A stretch of 64,000 nucleotides of DNA from Palsa-295 sp963781105 (GCA_963781105.1 CAWAED010000017.1:1-64000), one strand, 5' to 3'. Positions 18,287 through 26,887 are shown, counted from the first letter of the stretch. The notes: generated by a model from the letters alone, not told the origin. Translations and numbers: made by a program.

Positions 18287-18432
18287 GACTTACGACCATC
18301 CGCACGCGGCGATGCGATCTTTCGCGACGTCGTAACTTATTCACTCCTAAGACGTTGTAATTCTTGAGGCCGCTCCAATGCTCTCGTCCGCGAGCCGTTC
18401 GGAGCCAACTTCCCTGCAACGCAAAAAATCGC

Positions 18433-18462
18433 TTGACATATGCCCATATGGGAATGTATTGT
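18433..18462 (+). promoter_or_regulatory. Promoter with palindrome, leaderless second arsR predicted
   Basis: TTGACA at 18433-18438, an 18-bp spacer and TATTGT at 18457-18462 are followed by the arsR ATG at 18469, only 6 bp after the -10. The spacer holds the perfect 10-bp palindrome CCCATATGGG (18443-18452), with partial symmetry continuing outside it. No Shine-Dalgarno sequence lies before the ATG. The arrangement copies that of the first arsR at 2680-2717 with a different palindrome. Confidence 0.65.
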
Positions 18463-18468
18463 CTGGCT

Positions 18469-18837
18469 ATGTCGAGAGCAGCCACAACCTCCGATTCCTT
18501 CAACGCCATCGCCGAACCCCGTCGCCGCGAGATCCTCAATTATTTGGCGCTCCAGGAACGGCCCGTCGGAGATATAGTGGACCAGTTAGGACTCGAGCAG
18601 CCCTCCGTCTCCAAACACTTGCGCGTCCTGCGCGATGTGGGCCTGGTTCACGTACGCCGCGAAGGCCGCCAAATCTTCTATCGCACCAATGCCGAAGGAA
18701 TCCGGCCCCTACACGAATGGGCCGGCACATTCGAACGCTTCTGGCGCCATCAGCTGTTCCGCGTGAAAGAACGCGCCGAAGAAGCCGCGACGAAATCCGA
18801 GGAGCTTCGTCGAACTACCGAGAAGGAGAAGCCATGA
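18469..18837 (+). CDS. ArsR-family winged-helix repressor (second copy type)
   Basis: The 122-residue protein has the ArsR fold: FNAIAEPRRREILNYLALQE, VGDIVDQLGLEQPSVSKHLR, then a wing with VRREGRQIFYRTN and a C-terminal helix with FERFWRHQLFRVKERAEEA. It has no metal-binding Cys pair. The ATG at 18469 matches the family N-terminus and the promoter geometry; an upstream ATG at 18364 would add 35 unlikely residues. The stop overlaps the SRPBCC start. It is the likely regulator of the downstream genes to DUF899. Confidence 0.9.
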   Translation: MSRAATTSDSFNAIAEPRRREILNYLALQERPVGDIVDQLGLEQPSVSKHLRVLRDVGLVHVRREGRQIFYRTNAEGIRPLHEWAGTFERFWRHQLFRVKERAEEAATKSEELRRTTEKEKP

Positions 18838-19304
18838 CCCAGAGCAGCGCAAAAATGCAGATGGATCAGCAACTCAGCGCATCGTTTACCGTGGATCAAT
18901 CTCCGGCGGAAGCCTATGCGGCCATCAATAATGTTCGGGCCTGGTGGGCAGGACAGATCGACGGGCCTACCGACAAACTTAACGGCGAGTTTACCTACCG
19001 TTACAAAAACTTCCACTACAGCAGACAGAGGGTCACAGAATTAATTCCCGGCAAAAAAGTCGTCTGGCTCGTTTTGGACAGCAGCCTTAGTTTTATTGAA
19101 GACAAAACCGAGTGGAACGGCACGCGAGTTACTTTTGAGATCGCGAAGAAGGGCGATAGAACCGAAGTCCGCTTCACCCACGTGGGTTTGGGTCCCGAAA
19201 ATGAATGTTTTGACGGCTGCTATAGCGCATGGGCCTTCTATATCAACGGAAGTCTACGGAGCCTGATTACTACGGCTAAAGGCCAGCCCAACGCGGAAGA
19301 ATAA
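18834..19304 (+). CDS. SRPBCC domain protein
   Basis: The 156-residue protein is a START/Bet v1-like domain: LSASFTVDQSPAEAYAAINN, ARAWW-type segment VRAWWAGQIDG, and TEVRFTHVGLGPENECFDGC before the long C-terminal helix. The motif HVGLxPxxEC followed by a helix is typical of the ArsR-linked SRPBCC subfamily. AAGGAGAAGCC provides the ribosome site and the ATG overlaps arsR by four bases. A hydrophobic small-molecule ligand is expected but unknown. Confidence 0.87.
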   Translation: MTQSSAKMQMDQQLSASFTVDQSPAEAYAAINNVRAWWAGQIDGPTDKLNGEFTYRYKNFHYSRQRVTELIPGKKVVWLVLDSSLSFIEDKTEWNGTRVTFEIAKKGDRTEVRFTHVGLGPENECFDGCYSAWAFYINGSLRSLITTAKGQPNAEE

Positions 19305-19354
19305 CGATGATCGAGGATGTACCACGTTCTCATGGAAAAATCACAGGAGGAAAA

Positions 19355-19816
19355 ATGATCAAGACCGCAGAAACCTTGTCTGACAGCTTGACCATCAACA
19401 TCAACCAGGAAATGCGCGTCCGCGCGTCGCTGGACACTACCTTTACCGCACTACTCGAACAAATGGGTCCGCACAACGAAACTCCGGAAGGGAATCCGCT
19501 GCCGATGAAACTCGAGCCATGGCCCGGCGGCCGCTGGTACCGCGACCTCGGTGAAAACAATGGCCACTTCTGGGGAGTGGTGCAGGCTATCAAGCGCCCT
19601 ACGCTCCTCGAGATTCACGGCCCGCTGTTCATGTCCTTTGCCGTTGCATCCAACCTGCAGTATCGCCTCGCCGAAACCAATGGCGTGACGCTCATCACTT
19701 TTCGACACACCGTGCTCGGATTCCTTCCCGACGAATACAAGGAAAACATGGGCAAAGGTTGGAACTGGATTCTTGACCGCACGCGCAAACGCGCCGAGTC
19801 ACCCCGCGTGCAGTAG
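19355..19816 (+). CDS. SRPBCC-like protein
   Basis: The 153-residue protein resembles SRPBCC (polyketide-cyclase-like) domains: ININQEMRVRASLDTTFTAL, a GGRWYRDLGENNGHFWGVVQ core and a C-terminal helix MGKGWNWILDRTRKRAES. The start at 19355 is favoured by AGGAGG seven bases upstream; the ATG at 19307 lacks one. It follows the first SRPBCC gene by 50 bp and probably belongs to the same operon. The two SRPBCC proteins are dissimilar outside the fold. Confidence 0.8.
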   Translation: MIKTAETLSDSLTININQEMRVRASLDTTFTALLEQMGPHNETPEGNPLPMKLEPWPGGRWYRDLGENNGHFWGVVQAIKRPTLLEIHGPLFMSFAVASNLQYRLAETNGVTLITFRHTVLGFLPDEYKENMGKGWNWILDRTRKRAESPRVQ

Positions 19817-19840
19817 GGCAGATGGCGTTGCAGTTGCAGC

Positions 19841-19858
19841 GGCGCACTTCAGTGCGCC
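19841..19858. repeat. Short palindromic repeat, family 1
   Basis: GGCGCACTTCAGTGCGCC with flanks GCAGC before and ATCG after. It is one of eight related hairpins in the window (consensus TGTAGCGGCG-stem-CGCCATCG). Confidence 0.8.
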
Positions 19859-19877
19859 ATCGATCTTGCAGCACAGA

Positions 19878-19901
19878 GCGATGACGCTCTTCCGTCATCG
19901 C
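19878..19901. repeat. 9-bp hairpin in operon gap
   Basis: GCGATGACG pairs with CGTCATCGC around the loop CTTCC-like CTCTTC. It lies between the SRPBCC and DUF4760-like genes and could attenuate or process the message; there is no T-run. Confidence 0.4.
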
Positions 19902-20002
19902 GGAGGCAATAGCTGCTAGGTCGCGCAAGAGAGAAGGGAAGCAGGAAAGCAAGGTTCAGAAGAGTTTGTGAAAAAAACTAATGCCGAATAGGAGAAAAGA
20001 AA

Positions 20003-20470
20003 ATGTCGACCAAGCCAACGTTCGAGCAAGCCCAGCTTCACCTGCAGGTCTTTGAAGAGCGCCGCGAAGCCCGCCTCCGTGAGGCGCGCCAGTGGTTCTT
20101 CAAAAACTTTTTCGCGGACACCATGGAGCAAGCTATGAAGATCGCTCCCATGGGAACGGAAACGGGCGCATCTTTCATGATGGTGGTCAGCTATTGGGAG
20201 CAAGCCTGTGCGCTCCTCAATTACGGCCTCCTTCACGAAGATCTGTTCTTCGAAACCAGCGGCGAATTTTTCGGCGTCTGGGAACGCGTTAAGCCCACGA
20301 TGGCGGAAGGCCGCAAAATGTTCTCCAATCCGCTATTCCTCGCGAATGTGGAGAAAGCCGCGCACCGCTTCGAAGCGTGGTCCGAAGCCCGCACTCCCGG
20401 CGCCATCGGCATGATGCGCAAGATGGGCGAGCAGATGCGCGCGCAGTTCGCAACTGCAGCCAAGGCCTAA
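20003..20470 (+). CDS. Helical hypothetical protein, DUF4760-like
   Basis: The 155-residue protein is predicted all-helical, with a charged first helix (FEQAQLHLQVFEERREARLR), an aromatic core (WFFKNFFADTMEQAM) and a central segment reading MMVVSYWEQACALLNYGLLH. This resembles DUF4760-type proteins, for which no activity is known. AGGAGAAAAGAAA precedes the ATG. It sits between SRPBCC and DUF899 genes and shares their likely ArsR-controlled transcript. Confidence 0.65.
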   Translation: MSTKPTFEQAQLHLQVFEERREARLREARQWFFKNFFADTMEQAMKIAPMGTETGASFMMVVSYWEQACALLNYGLLHEDLFFETSGEFFGVWERVKPTMAEGRKMFSNPLFLANVEKAAHRFEAWSEARTPGAIGMMRKMGEQMRAQFATAAKA

Positions 20471-20522
20471 GCAACGCCTGACCTGCCGTCAAGGCAGAGC
20501 AGCCAGCAGAAGGCAGGAAGTT

Positions 20523-20681
20523 ATGTGTCCAGCATGCCTCGCAGCCGCAGCAATGATCGCCGGCGCTGCTGTCTCCAGTACGGGAGTCGCGGCGCTGGCG
20601 GTCAAAAAATTGTGGTCCAGGAACCTCGCCAACCATAACGTTGCAAATAATCAAGGAAAGGAGAAGCAAAATGGCCAGTAG
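20523..20681 (+). CDS. 52-residue CPxC single-pass membrane peptide
   Basis: This small gene encodes MCPACLAAAAMIAGAAVSST then a helix ending ALAVKKLW and a basic Asn/Lys-rich tail. The N-terminal Cys-Pro-Ala-Cys motif immediately before one membrane helix suggests a redox or metal-binding membrane peptide. AGGAAGTT precedes the ATG. Its last 11 bases overlap the start of the DUF899 gene in another frame, so the two are translationally linked. I recognise similar short MCPxC proteins near DUF899/ArsR genes in other bacteria from memory, but no function is known. Confidence 0.75.
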   Translation: MCPACLAAAAMIAGAAVSSTGVAALAVKKLWSRNLANHNVANNQGKEKQNGQ

Positions 20682-21462
20682 CAAAGCGATCCCACAACAT
20701 CCCAAAGTCGTTTCGCAAGCCGAGTGGCTTGCCGCACGCAAAGAGCTTCTGCACAAAGAAAAGGAACTCACGCACCTGAAGGACGCTGTCAGCGCCGAAC
20801 GGCGCAAACTTCCCTGGGTAAAGGTCGAAAAGAATTACGTCTTCGACGGCCCGCACGGCAGAGTCAGCCTCGCCGACCTTTTCGACGGCAAGAGCCAACT
20901 CATCATTTACCACTTCATGTTCGGTCCCGATTGGCAGGAGGGCTGCCCAAGCTGCTCGTTCAGCATGGACCATACCGACGCGACGCTGCCGCATCTCGCG
21001 CAGCGTGACGTTTCCTTCGCCGCGATTTCACGCGCACCTTACACAAAGATCGACGCCTTCAAGAAACGGATGGGCTGGCGCTTCCCGTGGGTTTCCTCAA
21101 ACGCTAACGATTTCAATCGCGACTATCACGTGGCGTTCACCAAGGAAGAAATCGCCTCCGGCAAAGTGGATTACAACTACGCCCTTGGCCCGTTTCCCAG
21201 CGAAGAAGCTCCGGGAACCAGCGTCTTCTTCAAGGACGAAAATGGCAACATCTTCCACACCTATTCCGCGTATGCCCGTGGCGGCGAGTCGGCCATGAAC
21301 ACCTACAACTACCTCGACTTGGTCCCCAAGGGCCGCGATGAGGACTCGCTGTCGTTCTCGATGGCATGGGTGCGCCACCACGATCGTTACGAAACTGGCC
21401 GGCTGGCTGACCCAGACAGGCCATATTGGCCGAAGGAAGCACAACAGTCCTCCGGCAATTAG
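20671..21462 (+). CDS. DUF899 thioredoxin-like protein
   Basis: The 263-residue protein fits the DUF899 family: VVSQAEWLAARKELLHKEKE at the N-terminus, GRVSLADLFDGKSQLIIYHF, and the active-site-like motif EGCPSCSFSMDH in a thioredoxin fold. The C-terminal part has VFFKDENGNIFHTYSAYARG and a His-rich AWVRHHDRYE. DUF899 proteins are predicted dithiol-disulfide oxidoreductases of unknown partner. ATG 20671 has AAGGAAAGGAG upstream. It is the last gene of the second ArsR operon. The CxxC in this protein and the CPxC in the overlapping peptide hint at a thiol relay, which is inference. Confidence 0.9.
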   Translation: MASSKAIPQHPKVVSQAEWLAARKELLHKEKELTHLKDAVSAERRKLPWVKVEKNYVFDGPHGRVSLADLFDGKSQLIIYHFMFGPDWQEGCPSCSFSMDHTDATLPHLAQRDVSFAAISRAPYTKIDAFKKRMGWRFPWVSSNANDFNRDYHVAFTKEEIASGKVDYNYALGPFPSEEAPGTSVFFKDENGNIFHTYSAYARGGESAMNTYNYLDLVPKGRDEDSLSFSMAWVRHHDRYETGRLADPDRPYWPKEAQQSSGN

Positions 21463-21553
21463 CGACCGCAACGGTCCTGCGAGAAGCACATCAGTTGCGA
21501 ATTAACGGCGAGGCGTCCGCCGCAAATGGCGGGCGCCTCTCCGCGGTTCGTAG

Positions 21554-21577
21554 CGCCTGCCTGCCGGTAGGCAGGCG
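21554..21577. repeat. GC-rich palindromic repeat between convergent genes
   Basis: CGCCTGCCT pairs with AGGCAGGCG around GCCGGT. It is flanked by TAGCG and TCCCGCCGGC, a context that recurs near 57778 with a degenerate stem. It lies between the convergent DUF899 and ackA genes and may help end both transcripts. Confidence 0.65.
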
Positions 21578-21657
21578 TCCCGCCGGCTTTCGTCTTTGAC
21601 TTTGCTAGATGATCGTCACCACGAGGAAACACCGGCCTGGTCAGAGTGCAGCGCTGC

Positions 21658-22896
21658 TCAGTTCGCTCCCGCTCGCCCGCTAATCCCACTCGAAGCCAAT
21701 TTCCAGCAATCCCGCGCAATCGCCCAATCTTCCTGCGCGCGAATCACCAGTACGCGCACGCCCGATTCTCCGCTGGAAATATCGTGATCGTGCGTCAACC
21801 CCTCGGCATTTTTCGCAGGATCAAGCATCAGCTTCAAGTATCCAAAATTTGCGCACGCCGCGGCTCGCACCTCAGCCGAATTCTCACCAATACCCGCGCT
21901 GAAGATCAAGGCGTCCATGCCGCCCAGCACCGCGATCATCGCCCCAATTCCGGACCGCAGCCGGTGCACGAAAATATCGAATGCCAGTTTCGCGCGCGCA
22001 TCCCCCGCCTTCATGGACACGACGATTTCGCGCATGTCACCCGACGTCCCCGAAATCCCCAACAGCCCCGATTTCTTATTTAGCAAGTCATCTAGTTGCT
22101 CGTCCGTAAAATGTCCCTGCCGCATCAAGTAAGTCAAAATCCCCGGATCCACCGACCCCGACCGCGTCCCCATCATCAATCCTTCCAGCGGCGTGAATCC
22201 CATCGTGGTATCCACGCTGTGGCCATCCTGAATCGCAGCGAGCGAACAACCGTTCCCCAGATGGCAAGTCACCAATTTCAGCGAACGCAAATCCTTTCCC
22301 AGCAATTGCGCCGCGCGCCCCGCGCAGTATTGATGATTGATCCCATGAAAGCCATAACGCCGAATTCCTTGCGCTAGCCATTCGTAAAGCCCGGGATACA
22401 CGAACGCCGGCTCGGGAAGTTGGCTGTGAAAACCAGTATCGAACACCGCGACTTGCCGCACCTTCCCCAGCCGTTTCCCAACAATCTCCATCCCTTCGAG
22501 TTCCGCGCGATTATGCAGCGGCGCAAATGCAGACATCCGGCCAATCGCCGCTCTCACCTCGGCAGTAATCACGGTCGGCTGCCGGAAGTCATTCCCACCA
22601 TTCACCACGCGATGGCCCACCACATTAATTTCAGATGGCGCCGCCACCACGCGCATTTTTCCGCTCCACAAACTCTCTAGCAACGAATCGAGGAATTTCT
22701 CGCGCGACGCGGCCGGCCTCTGCTCCTTCAGCTTCTCGCCGCTCGCAGTTGCAATCGTCACTTCGGCGTGCTCGCCGTTCCATTCCGCCTTGGCCTGCCA
22801 CACCGGCTCCGGCGCAAGCTCCGGCAGCGCGCCGCCGATATCGTAGAGAGAGCTCTTCTGACTGCTCGAGCCCGAGTTCAAGACCAGAATTTTCAT
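21658..22896 (-). CDS. ackA: Acetate kinase
   Basis: The 412-residue protein has the ASKHA phosphotransferase signatures of acetate kinase: VLNSGSSSQKSSLYDI at the N-terminus, VGHRVVNGG, the substrate/ATP region VAVFDTGFH and RRYGFHGINHQYCAGRAA, LVTCHLGNGCSLAAI and LIFSAGIGENSAEVR. It converts acetyl phosphate and ADP to acetate and ATP. The N-terminal motif reads NSGSSSQK where NAGSSSLK is usual, a mild change. It follows xfp with a 9-bp gap, so the kinase is placed to cash in the acetyl phosphate made by phosphoketolase. Confidence 0.95.
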   Translation of the reverse strand: MKILVLNSGSSSQKSSLYDIGGALPELAPEPVWQAKAEWNGEHAEVTIATASGEKLKEQRPAASREKFLDSLLESLWSGKMRVVAAPSEINVVGHRVVNGGNDFRQPTVITAEVRAAIGRMSAFAPLHNRAELEGMEIVGKRLGKVRQVAVFDTGFHSQLPEPAFVYPGLYEWLAQGIRRYGFHGINHQYCAGRAAQLLGKDLRSLKLVTCHLGNGCSLAAIQDGHSVDTTMGFTPLEGLMMGTRSGSVDPGILTYLMRQGHFTDEQLDDLLNKKSGLLGISGTSGDMREIVVSMKAGDARAKLAFDIFVHRLRSGIGAMIAVLGGMDALIFSAGIGENSAEVRAAACANFGYLKLMLDPAKNAEGLTHDHDISSGESGVRVLVIRAQEDWAIARDCWKLASSGISGRAGAN

Positions 22897-22905
22897 TTTC
22901 GGCGG

Positions 22906-25308
22906 TTAGTACGGCCACTTCCAATCGCGGATCTCTGGCATATCTTCGCCGCGGTCGCGAATGTACTGCTTATGCTCCACCAACTTATCGCGCACGAACT
23001 GCTTGAAATGCGCGTTAATGGGTTGCAAGCGCGCCACGCGATCCACCGCATCGCTCGCCAAATCGAGCCGGTCCAGCCCATTCAACACGGTCATGTCGAA
23101 TGGAGTCGTGGTCGTGCCTTCTTCCTTGTACCCATGGACATGGATATTACTGTGATTTTTCCGCCGATAAGTCAGCCGGTGAATGAGGGAAGGGTAGCCG
23201 TGGTACGCAAAAATCACGGGCTTGTCGGTAGTAAACATCGAATCGAATTCGCTGTCCGGCAATCCATGCGGATGCTCAGCCTTCGTTTGCAGCGTCATCA
23301 AATCCACCACATTCACCACGCGAATCTTGATGTCCGGGAAATGTTGTCGCAGCAAGTCCACTGCCGCGAGAGTCTCCAGAGTCGGAATGTCCCCGGCGCA
23401 AGCCATCACCACGTCCGGCGGCACGCCCTGGTCCGTGCACGCCCACTCCCAGATTCCAATTCCCGCCGTGCAATGCTCTATCGCCGATTTCATATCGAGA
23501 TATTGCAGCGCCGGCTGCTTCCCCGCAACAATCACATTCACGTAATTGCGGCTGCGCAGGCAATGATCCGCGACGGAGAGCAAAGTGTTCGCGTCAGGTG
23601 GCAAATACACGCGCACTACATCCGCCTTTTTATTCACCACGTGGTCAATGAATCCAGGATCCTGGTGCGTGAATCCGTTGTGGTCCTGCCGCCACACGTG
23701 CGACGTCAGCAGATAATTCAACGACGCAATCGGCCGCCGCCACGGAATATCTCGCGTCACCTTCAGCCACTTCGCGTGCTGGTTGAACATCGAATCCACG
23801 ATGTGAATGAACGCCTCGTAGCACGAAAAAAATCCGTGCCGCCCCGTCAATAAATAACCTTCCAGCCAGCCCTGGCACATATGCTCGCTGAGGACTTCCA
23901 TCACCCGCCCGGTGGTCGAAAGATGCTCGTCGGTCGCGAGCAGCGGCTCCATGAAAACCTTGTCGGTCGTTTCATACAACGCATCCAGCCGGTTCGAAGC
24001 CGTTTCGTCCGGACCCCACACTCGGAAATTCTTCGTTGCGGCGTTCGCGCTCATCACGTCGCGCAGCAAAGTTCCCAAAACGCGCGTAGCCTCCCCGATG
24101 GAGGTGCCGGGGTGATCGACAGGAACCGCGTAGTCGCAAAAATTCGGCATCGCCAAGTCGCGCAACAGCAAACCGCCGTTCGCGTTTGGATTCGCGCCCA
24201 TCCGGCGTTCGCCTTTCGGCGCGAGTTCCGCCAATTCCGCGATCAGTTTCCCCTTCTCATCGAAAAGCTCCTCGGGCTTGTAACTTTTCATCCAGTCTTC
24301 GAGGATTTTCAAATGCCCAGGCTTCGTCGCGAAGTCAGTGACAGGCACCTGGTGCGCGCGCCAGGTGCCCTCCACGGGCTTTCCATCCACCACTTTCGGA
24401 CCCGTCCATCCCTTCGGCGTTCGCATAATAATCATCGGCCATGTAGGCATGCCCGACGATTTGCCGGTCCTCGCCGAGTTTTGAATCGCGTGAATTTCCG
24501 CGACCACCGTATCCAGCAGGTGCGCCATCCGCTGGTGCATCACCTCAGGCTCGTGCCCTTCGATGAAATACGGTTTGTAACCGTAACCGGTAAAAAGTCG
24601 CGTCAATTCCTCGTCACTCATTCGTCCCGGCACCGTCGGATTCGCAATCTTATATCCATTCAAATGCAAGATTGGCAGTACCGCGCCGTCTCGCGCCGGA
24701 TTCAAGAACTTGTTCGCGTGCCAGCTTCCGGCCAAGGGACCAGTCTCCGATTCGCCGTCACCCACCACGCAGCAAACCAAAAGATCCGGATTATCAAATG
24801 CCGCTCCATACGCATGCACGATCGAATAACCCAACTCGCCGCCCTCGTGAATCGAACCGGGCGTCTCCGGCGCCACGTGGCTCGGAATTCCGCCCGGAAA
24901 AGAAAATTGCTTGAACAACCGGTGCAGCCCTTCTTCCGTCTGCGGGATCTGCGGATAAAGTTCGCTATAAGTGCCTTCCAGAAACGTATTCGCCACCAAT
25001 CCGGGCCCGCCGTGCCCCGGCCCCGCCACATAAATCACGTTCAAATCAAGTTTCTTGATCAGGCGATTGAAATGCAGGTAGATGAAATTCAAACCGGGCG
25101 TCGTGCCCCAATGTCCCAGCAGTCGCGGTTTGATATCTGCCAGCTTCAGCGGTTCGCGTAGCAGCGGATTGTGCAGCAGATAAATTTGCCCCACGGAAAG
25201 ATAGTTCGCCGCGCGCCAGTACGCGTGCATCTTCCGCAATTCTTCGGACGATAGTGTTTTGGGGACCTCAGAAGGAGTTGCTGATCCTGCGGATGTTGCT
25301 GCGGCCAT
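22906..25308 (-). CDS. xfp: Xylulose-5-phosphate/fructose-6-phosphate phosphoketolase
   Basis: The 800-residue protein is a full-length phosphoketolase: YWRAANYLSVGQIYLLHNPL at the N-terminus, HWGTTPGLNFIYLHFNRL, the thiamine-diphosphate motif GDGESETGPLAGSWHANKFL, then PYR and C-terminal domains with LTSHVWRQDHNGFTHQDPGF. It splits xylulose-5-P or fructose-6-P with phosphate into acetyl-P plus glyceraldehyde-3-P or erythrose-4-P. The start at 25308 has GGAGG nine bases upstream; a frame opening at 25551 runs through the promoter. With ackA directly downstream it forms an ATP-yielding carbon bypass. A divergent sugar transporter lies on the other side. Confidence 0.96.
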   Translation of the reverse strand: MAAATSAGSATPSEVPKTLSSEELRKMHAYWRAANYLSVGQIYLLHNPLLREPLKLADIKPRLLGHWGTTPGLNFIYLHFNRLIKKLDLNVIYVAGPGHGGPGLVANTFLEGTYSELYPQIPQTEEGLHRLFKQFSFPGGIPSHVAPETPGSIHEGGELGYSIVHAYGAAFDNPDLLVCCVVGDGESETGPLAGSWHANKFLNPARDGAVLPILHLNGYKIANPTVPGRMSDEELTRLFTGYGYKPYFIEGHEPEVMHQRMAHLLDTVVAEIHAIQNSARTGKSSGMPTWPMIIMRTPKGWTGPKVVDGKPVEGTWRAHQVPVTDFATKPGHLKILEDWMKSYKPEELFDEKGKLIAELAELAPKGERRMGANPNANGGLLLRDLAMPNFCDYAVPVDHPGTSIGEATRVLGTLLRDVMSANAATKNFRVWGPDETASNRLDALYETTDKVFMEPLLATDEHLSTTGRVMEVLSEHMCQGWLEGYLLTGRHGFFSCYEAFIHIVDSMFNQHAKWLKVTRDIPWRRPIASLNYLLTSHVWRQDHNGFTHQDPGFIDHVVNKKADVVRVYLPPDANTLLSVADHCLRSRNYVNVIVAGKQPALQYLDMKSAIEHCTAGIGIWEWACTDQGVPPDVVMACAGDIPTLETLAAVDLLRQHFPDIKIRVVNVVDLMTLQTKAEHPHGLPDSEFDSMFTTDKPVIFAYHGYPSLIHRLTYRRKNHSNIHVHGYKEEGTTTTPFDMTVLNGLDRLDLASDAVDRVARLQPINAHFKQFVRDKLVEHKQYIRDRGEDMPEIRDWKWPY

Positions 25309-25349
25309 CTTGGTATCCTCCGAGCGCGGGAGCGCCCTCACTGCTGAAG

Positions 25350-25371
25350 TTCCCCGGGGAATGCCATTGTA
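25350..25371 (-). promoter_or_regulatory. xfp-ackA promoter element with 12-bp palindrome
   Basis: Reading the minus strand, TACAAT (25371-25366) makes a good -10, with only a weak -35 near 25394-25388. A perfect palindrome TTCCCCGGGGAA (25350-25361) sits where transcription should begin and is a candidate operator. Confidence 0.4.
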
Positions 25372-25514
25372 ACGCACTCGTCTCGATAATTCAGTGCACC
25401 TCGGGAAAACGGTCGCGGCCAAACTAGCGGCATCGTCAACCGTGCTATTTCTGCCGCAAGCCCCCTTAAATCTCTCGGGCCAAGCGCAAAAATGGCTTAT
25501 GATGCTCCTCGCAC

Positions 25515-26819
25515 ATGGAAGCCCCGAGAACAGCGCCTCCAACCCAGACAATCAGCTCAACTCAAGGTTCCACAGCACGCAAATCAACACGATTTGCAAT
25601 GTCGGCGGTCACCGCACTGTTCTTTATGTGGGGCTTCGCCACGGTCTTGAACGACATTCTGGTGCCGCACCTGAAAAGCATCTTCGACCTCAACTACACC
25701 GAAGTCATGCTGGTTCAGTTCGCGTTCTTTTCCGCCTACTTTATTTTTTCCATTCCGTCGGCAAAATTGATTGACTCGATCGGTTACAAGCGCACGATGG
25801 TTGTTGGCCTGTTAACGATGGGCGTGGGCGCACTTTTATTCATCCCAGCCGCCAGCGTTCCATCCTATCCGCTGTTTCTCACCGCGCTGATGGTTCTCGC
25901 CGCCGGAATCACGGCCTTGCAGGTAGCAGCCAATCCCTACGTCGCGGTACTCGGTCCGCCCGAAACGGCTTCCAGCCGTCTGAATCTCACCCAAGCCTTC
26001 AATTCGCTCGGAACAACCATCGGTCCCTACCTCGGCGGCCTTTTTATCCTAAGCACAGCGCCGCAAAGTATGGACGCCGTGCGGAAGTTGGGCGCAGCGG
26101 CATTGCAGTCCTATCGAGTGCAACAGGCCTCCTCGGTAAAACTCCCTTACTTGTTCATCGGCCTGCTGCTCATCGCGCTAGCAGGCGCAATCGCAATGGC
26201 CAATCTCCCAGCGATTCCCGAAGCTGAGCGCCACTCGTCCAAGATCGCCGCAAAAAGCGTCCTGAAGTATCGCCATCTTGTCCTCGGCGCGGTCGCCATC
26301 TTCGTTTACGTAGGCGCGGAAGTTTCCATCGGCAGCTTCCTGGTCAATTATTTCAGCCAGCCTGATATAGGCAACATCAACGAGCAAACCGCGGCACGGT
26401 TCGTTTCTTTCTACTGGGGCGGCGCAATGATCGGCCGTTTCCTCGGCGCAGCGATCCTTCGCCGAGTCCGCACGGACAAGCTACTTGCGATCGCTGCATT
26501 CGTCGCCTGCATTTTAGTTTGCGTCTCCATGATGACGTTCGGACATGTCGCCATGTGGACCATCATCTTGGTGGGTTTCTTCAACTCCATCATGTTCCCC
26601 AGCATCTTCACTCTGGGTATCGCCGAGCTCGGCCCGCTCACAGGCGATGGTTCCGGTATTCTGGTAATGGCCATCGTCGGCGGAGCGATACTTCCGGTCA
26701 TTCAAGGATCGCTCGCCGATCATCTCGGCATCCATCACGCCTTCATTCTTCCCGTGCTGTGTTACCTGTACATCGCCTACTACGCGCTGAGAGGATCCAA
26801 GCCCACCGCGCCTGCATAG
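25515..26819 (+). CDS. FucP/GluP-like sugar:proton MFS transporter
   Basis: The 434-residue protein has about 12 membrane helices and the FucP-family hallmarks: ALFFMWGFATVLNDILVPHL in helix 1 and QVAANPYVAVLGPPETASSR after helix 4, followed by LNLTQAFNSLGTTIGPYLGG. Known members import L-fucose, glucose or galactose with protons. It is divergent from xfp across a 206-bp space, so uptake of a sugar may be coordinated with phosphoketolase breakdown. The N-terminal 25 residues are polar and Thr/Ser-rich, and the true start may be a little downstream. Confidence 0.9.
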   Translation: MEAPRTAPPTQTISSTQGSTARKSTRFAMSAVTALFFMWGFATVLNDILVPHLKSIFDLNYTEVMLVQFAFFSAYFIFSIPSAKLIDSIGYKRTMVVGLLTMGVGALLFIPAASVPSYPLFLTALMVLAAGITALQVAANPYVAVLGPPETASSRLNLTQAFNSLGTTIGPYLGGLFILSTAPQSMDAVRKLGAAALQSYRVQQASSVKLPYLFIGLLLIALAGAIAMANLPAIPEAERHSSKIAAKSVLKYRHLVLGAVAIFVYVGAEVSIGSFLVNYFSQPDIGNINEQTAARFVSFYWGGAMIGRFLGAAILRRVRTDKLLAIAAFVACILVCVSMMTFGHVAMWTIILVGFFNSIMFPSIFTLGIAELGPLTGDGSGILVMAIVGGAILPVIQGSLADHLGIHHAFILPVLCYLYIAYYALRGSKPTAPA

Positions 26820-26861
26820 TTTTGTCTTCGCGTGCGTCGCGTGGCTGTTGGAAGGTGAGAA

Positions 26862-26887
26862 GGGGAAGGCGCGGGGGCACCTTCCCC
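26862..26887. terminator. Hairpin between convergent genes
   Basis: GGGGAAGG (26862-26869) pairs with CCTTCCCC (26880-26887). It lies between the transporter stop and the convergent DUF1328 gene, and could act in both directions; no strong T-run follows. Confidence 0.4.

Noticed and set aside
23881..25161. Long open frame (426 codons) on the plus strand
   Set aside because: It is exactly antisense to xfp, has an Arg/His-rich composition without domains, and reflects GC-rich codon bias.
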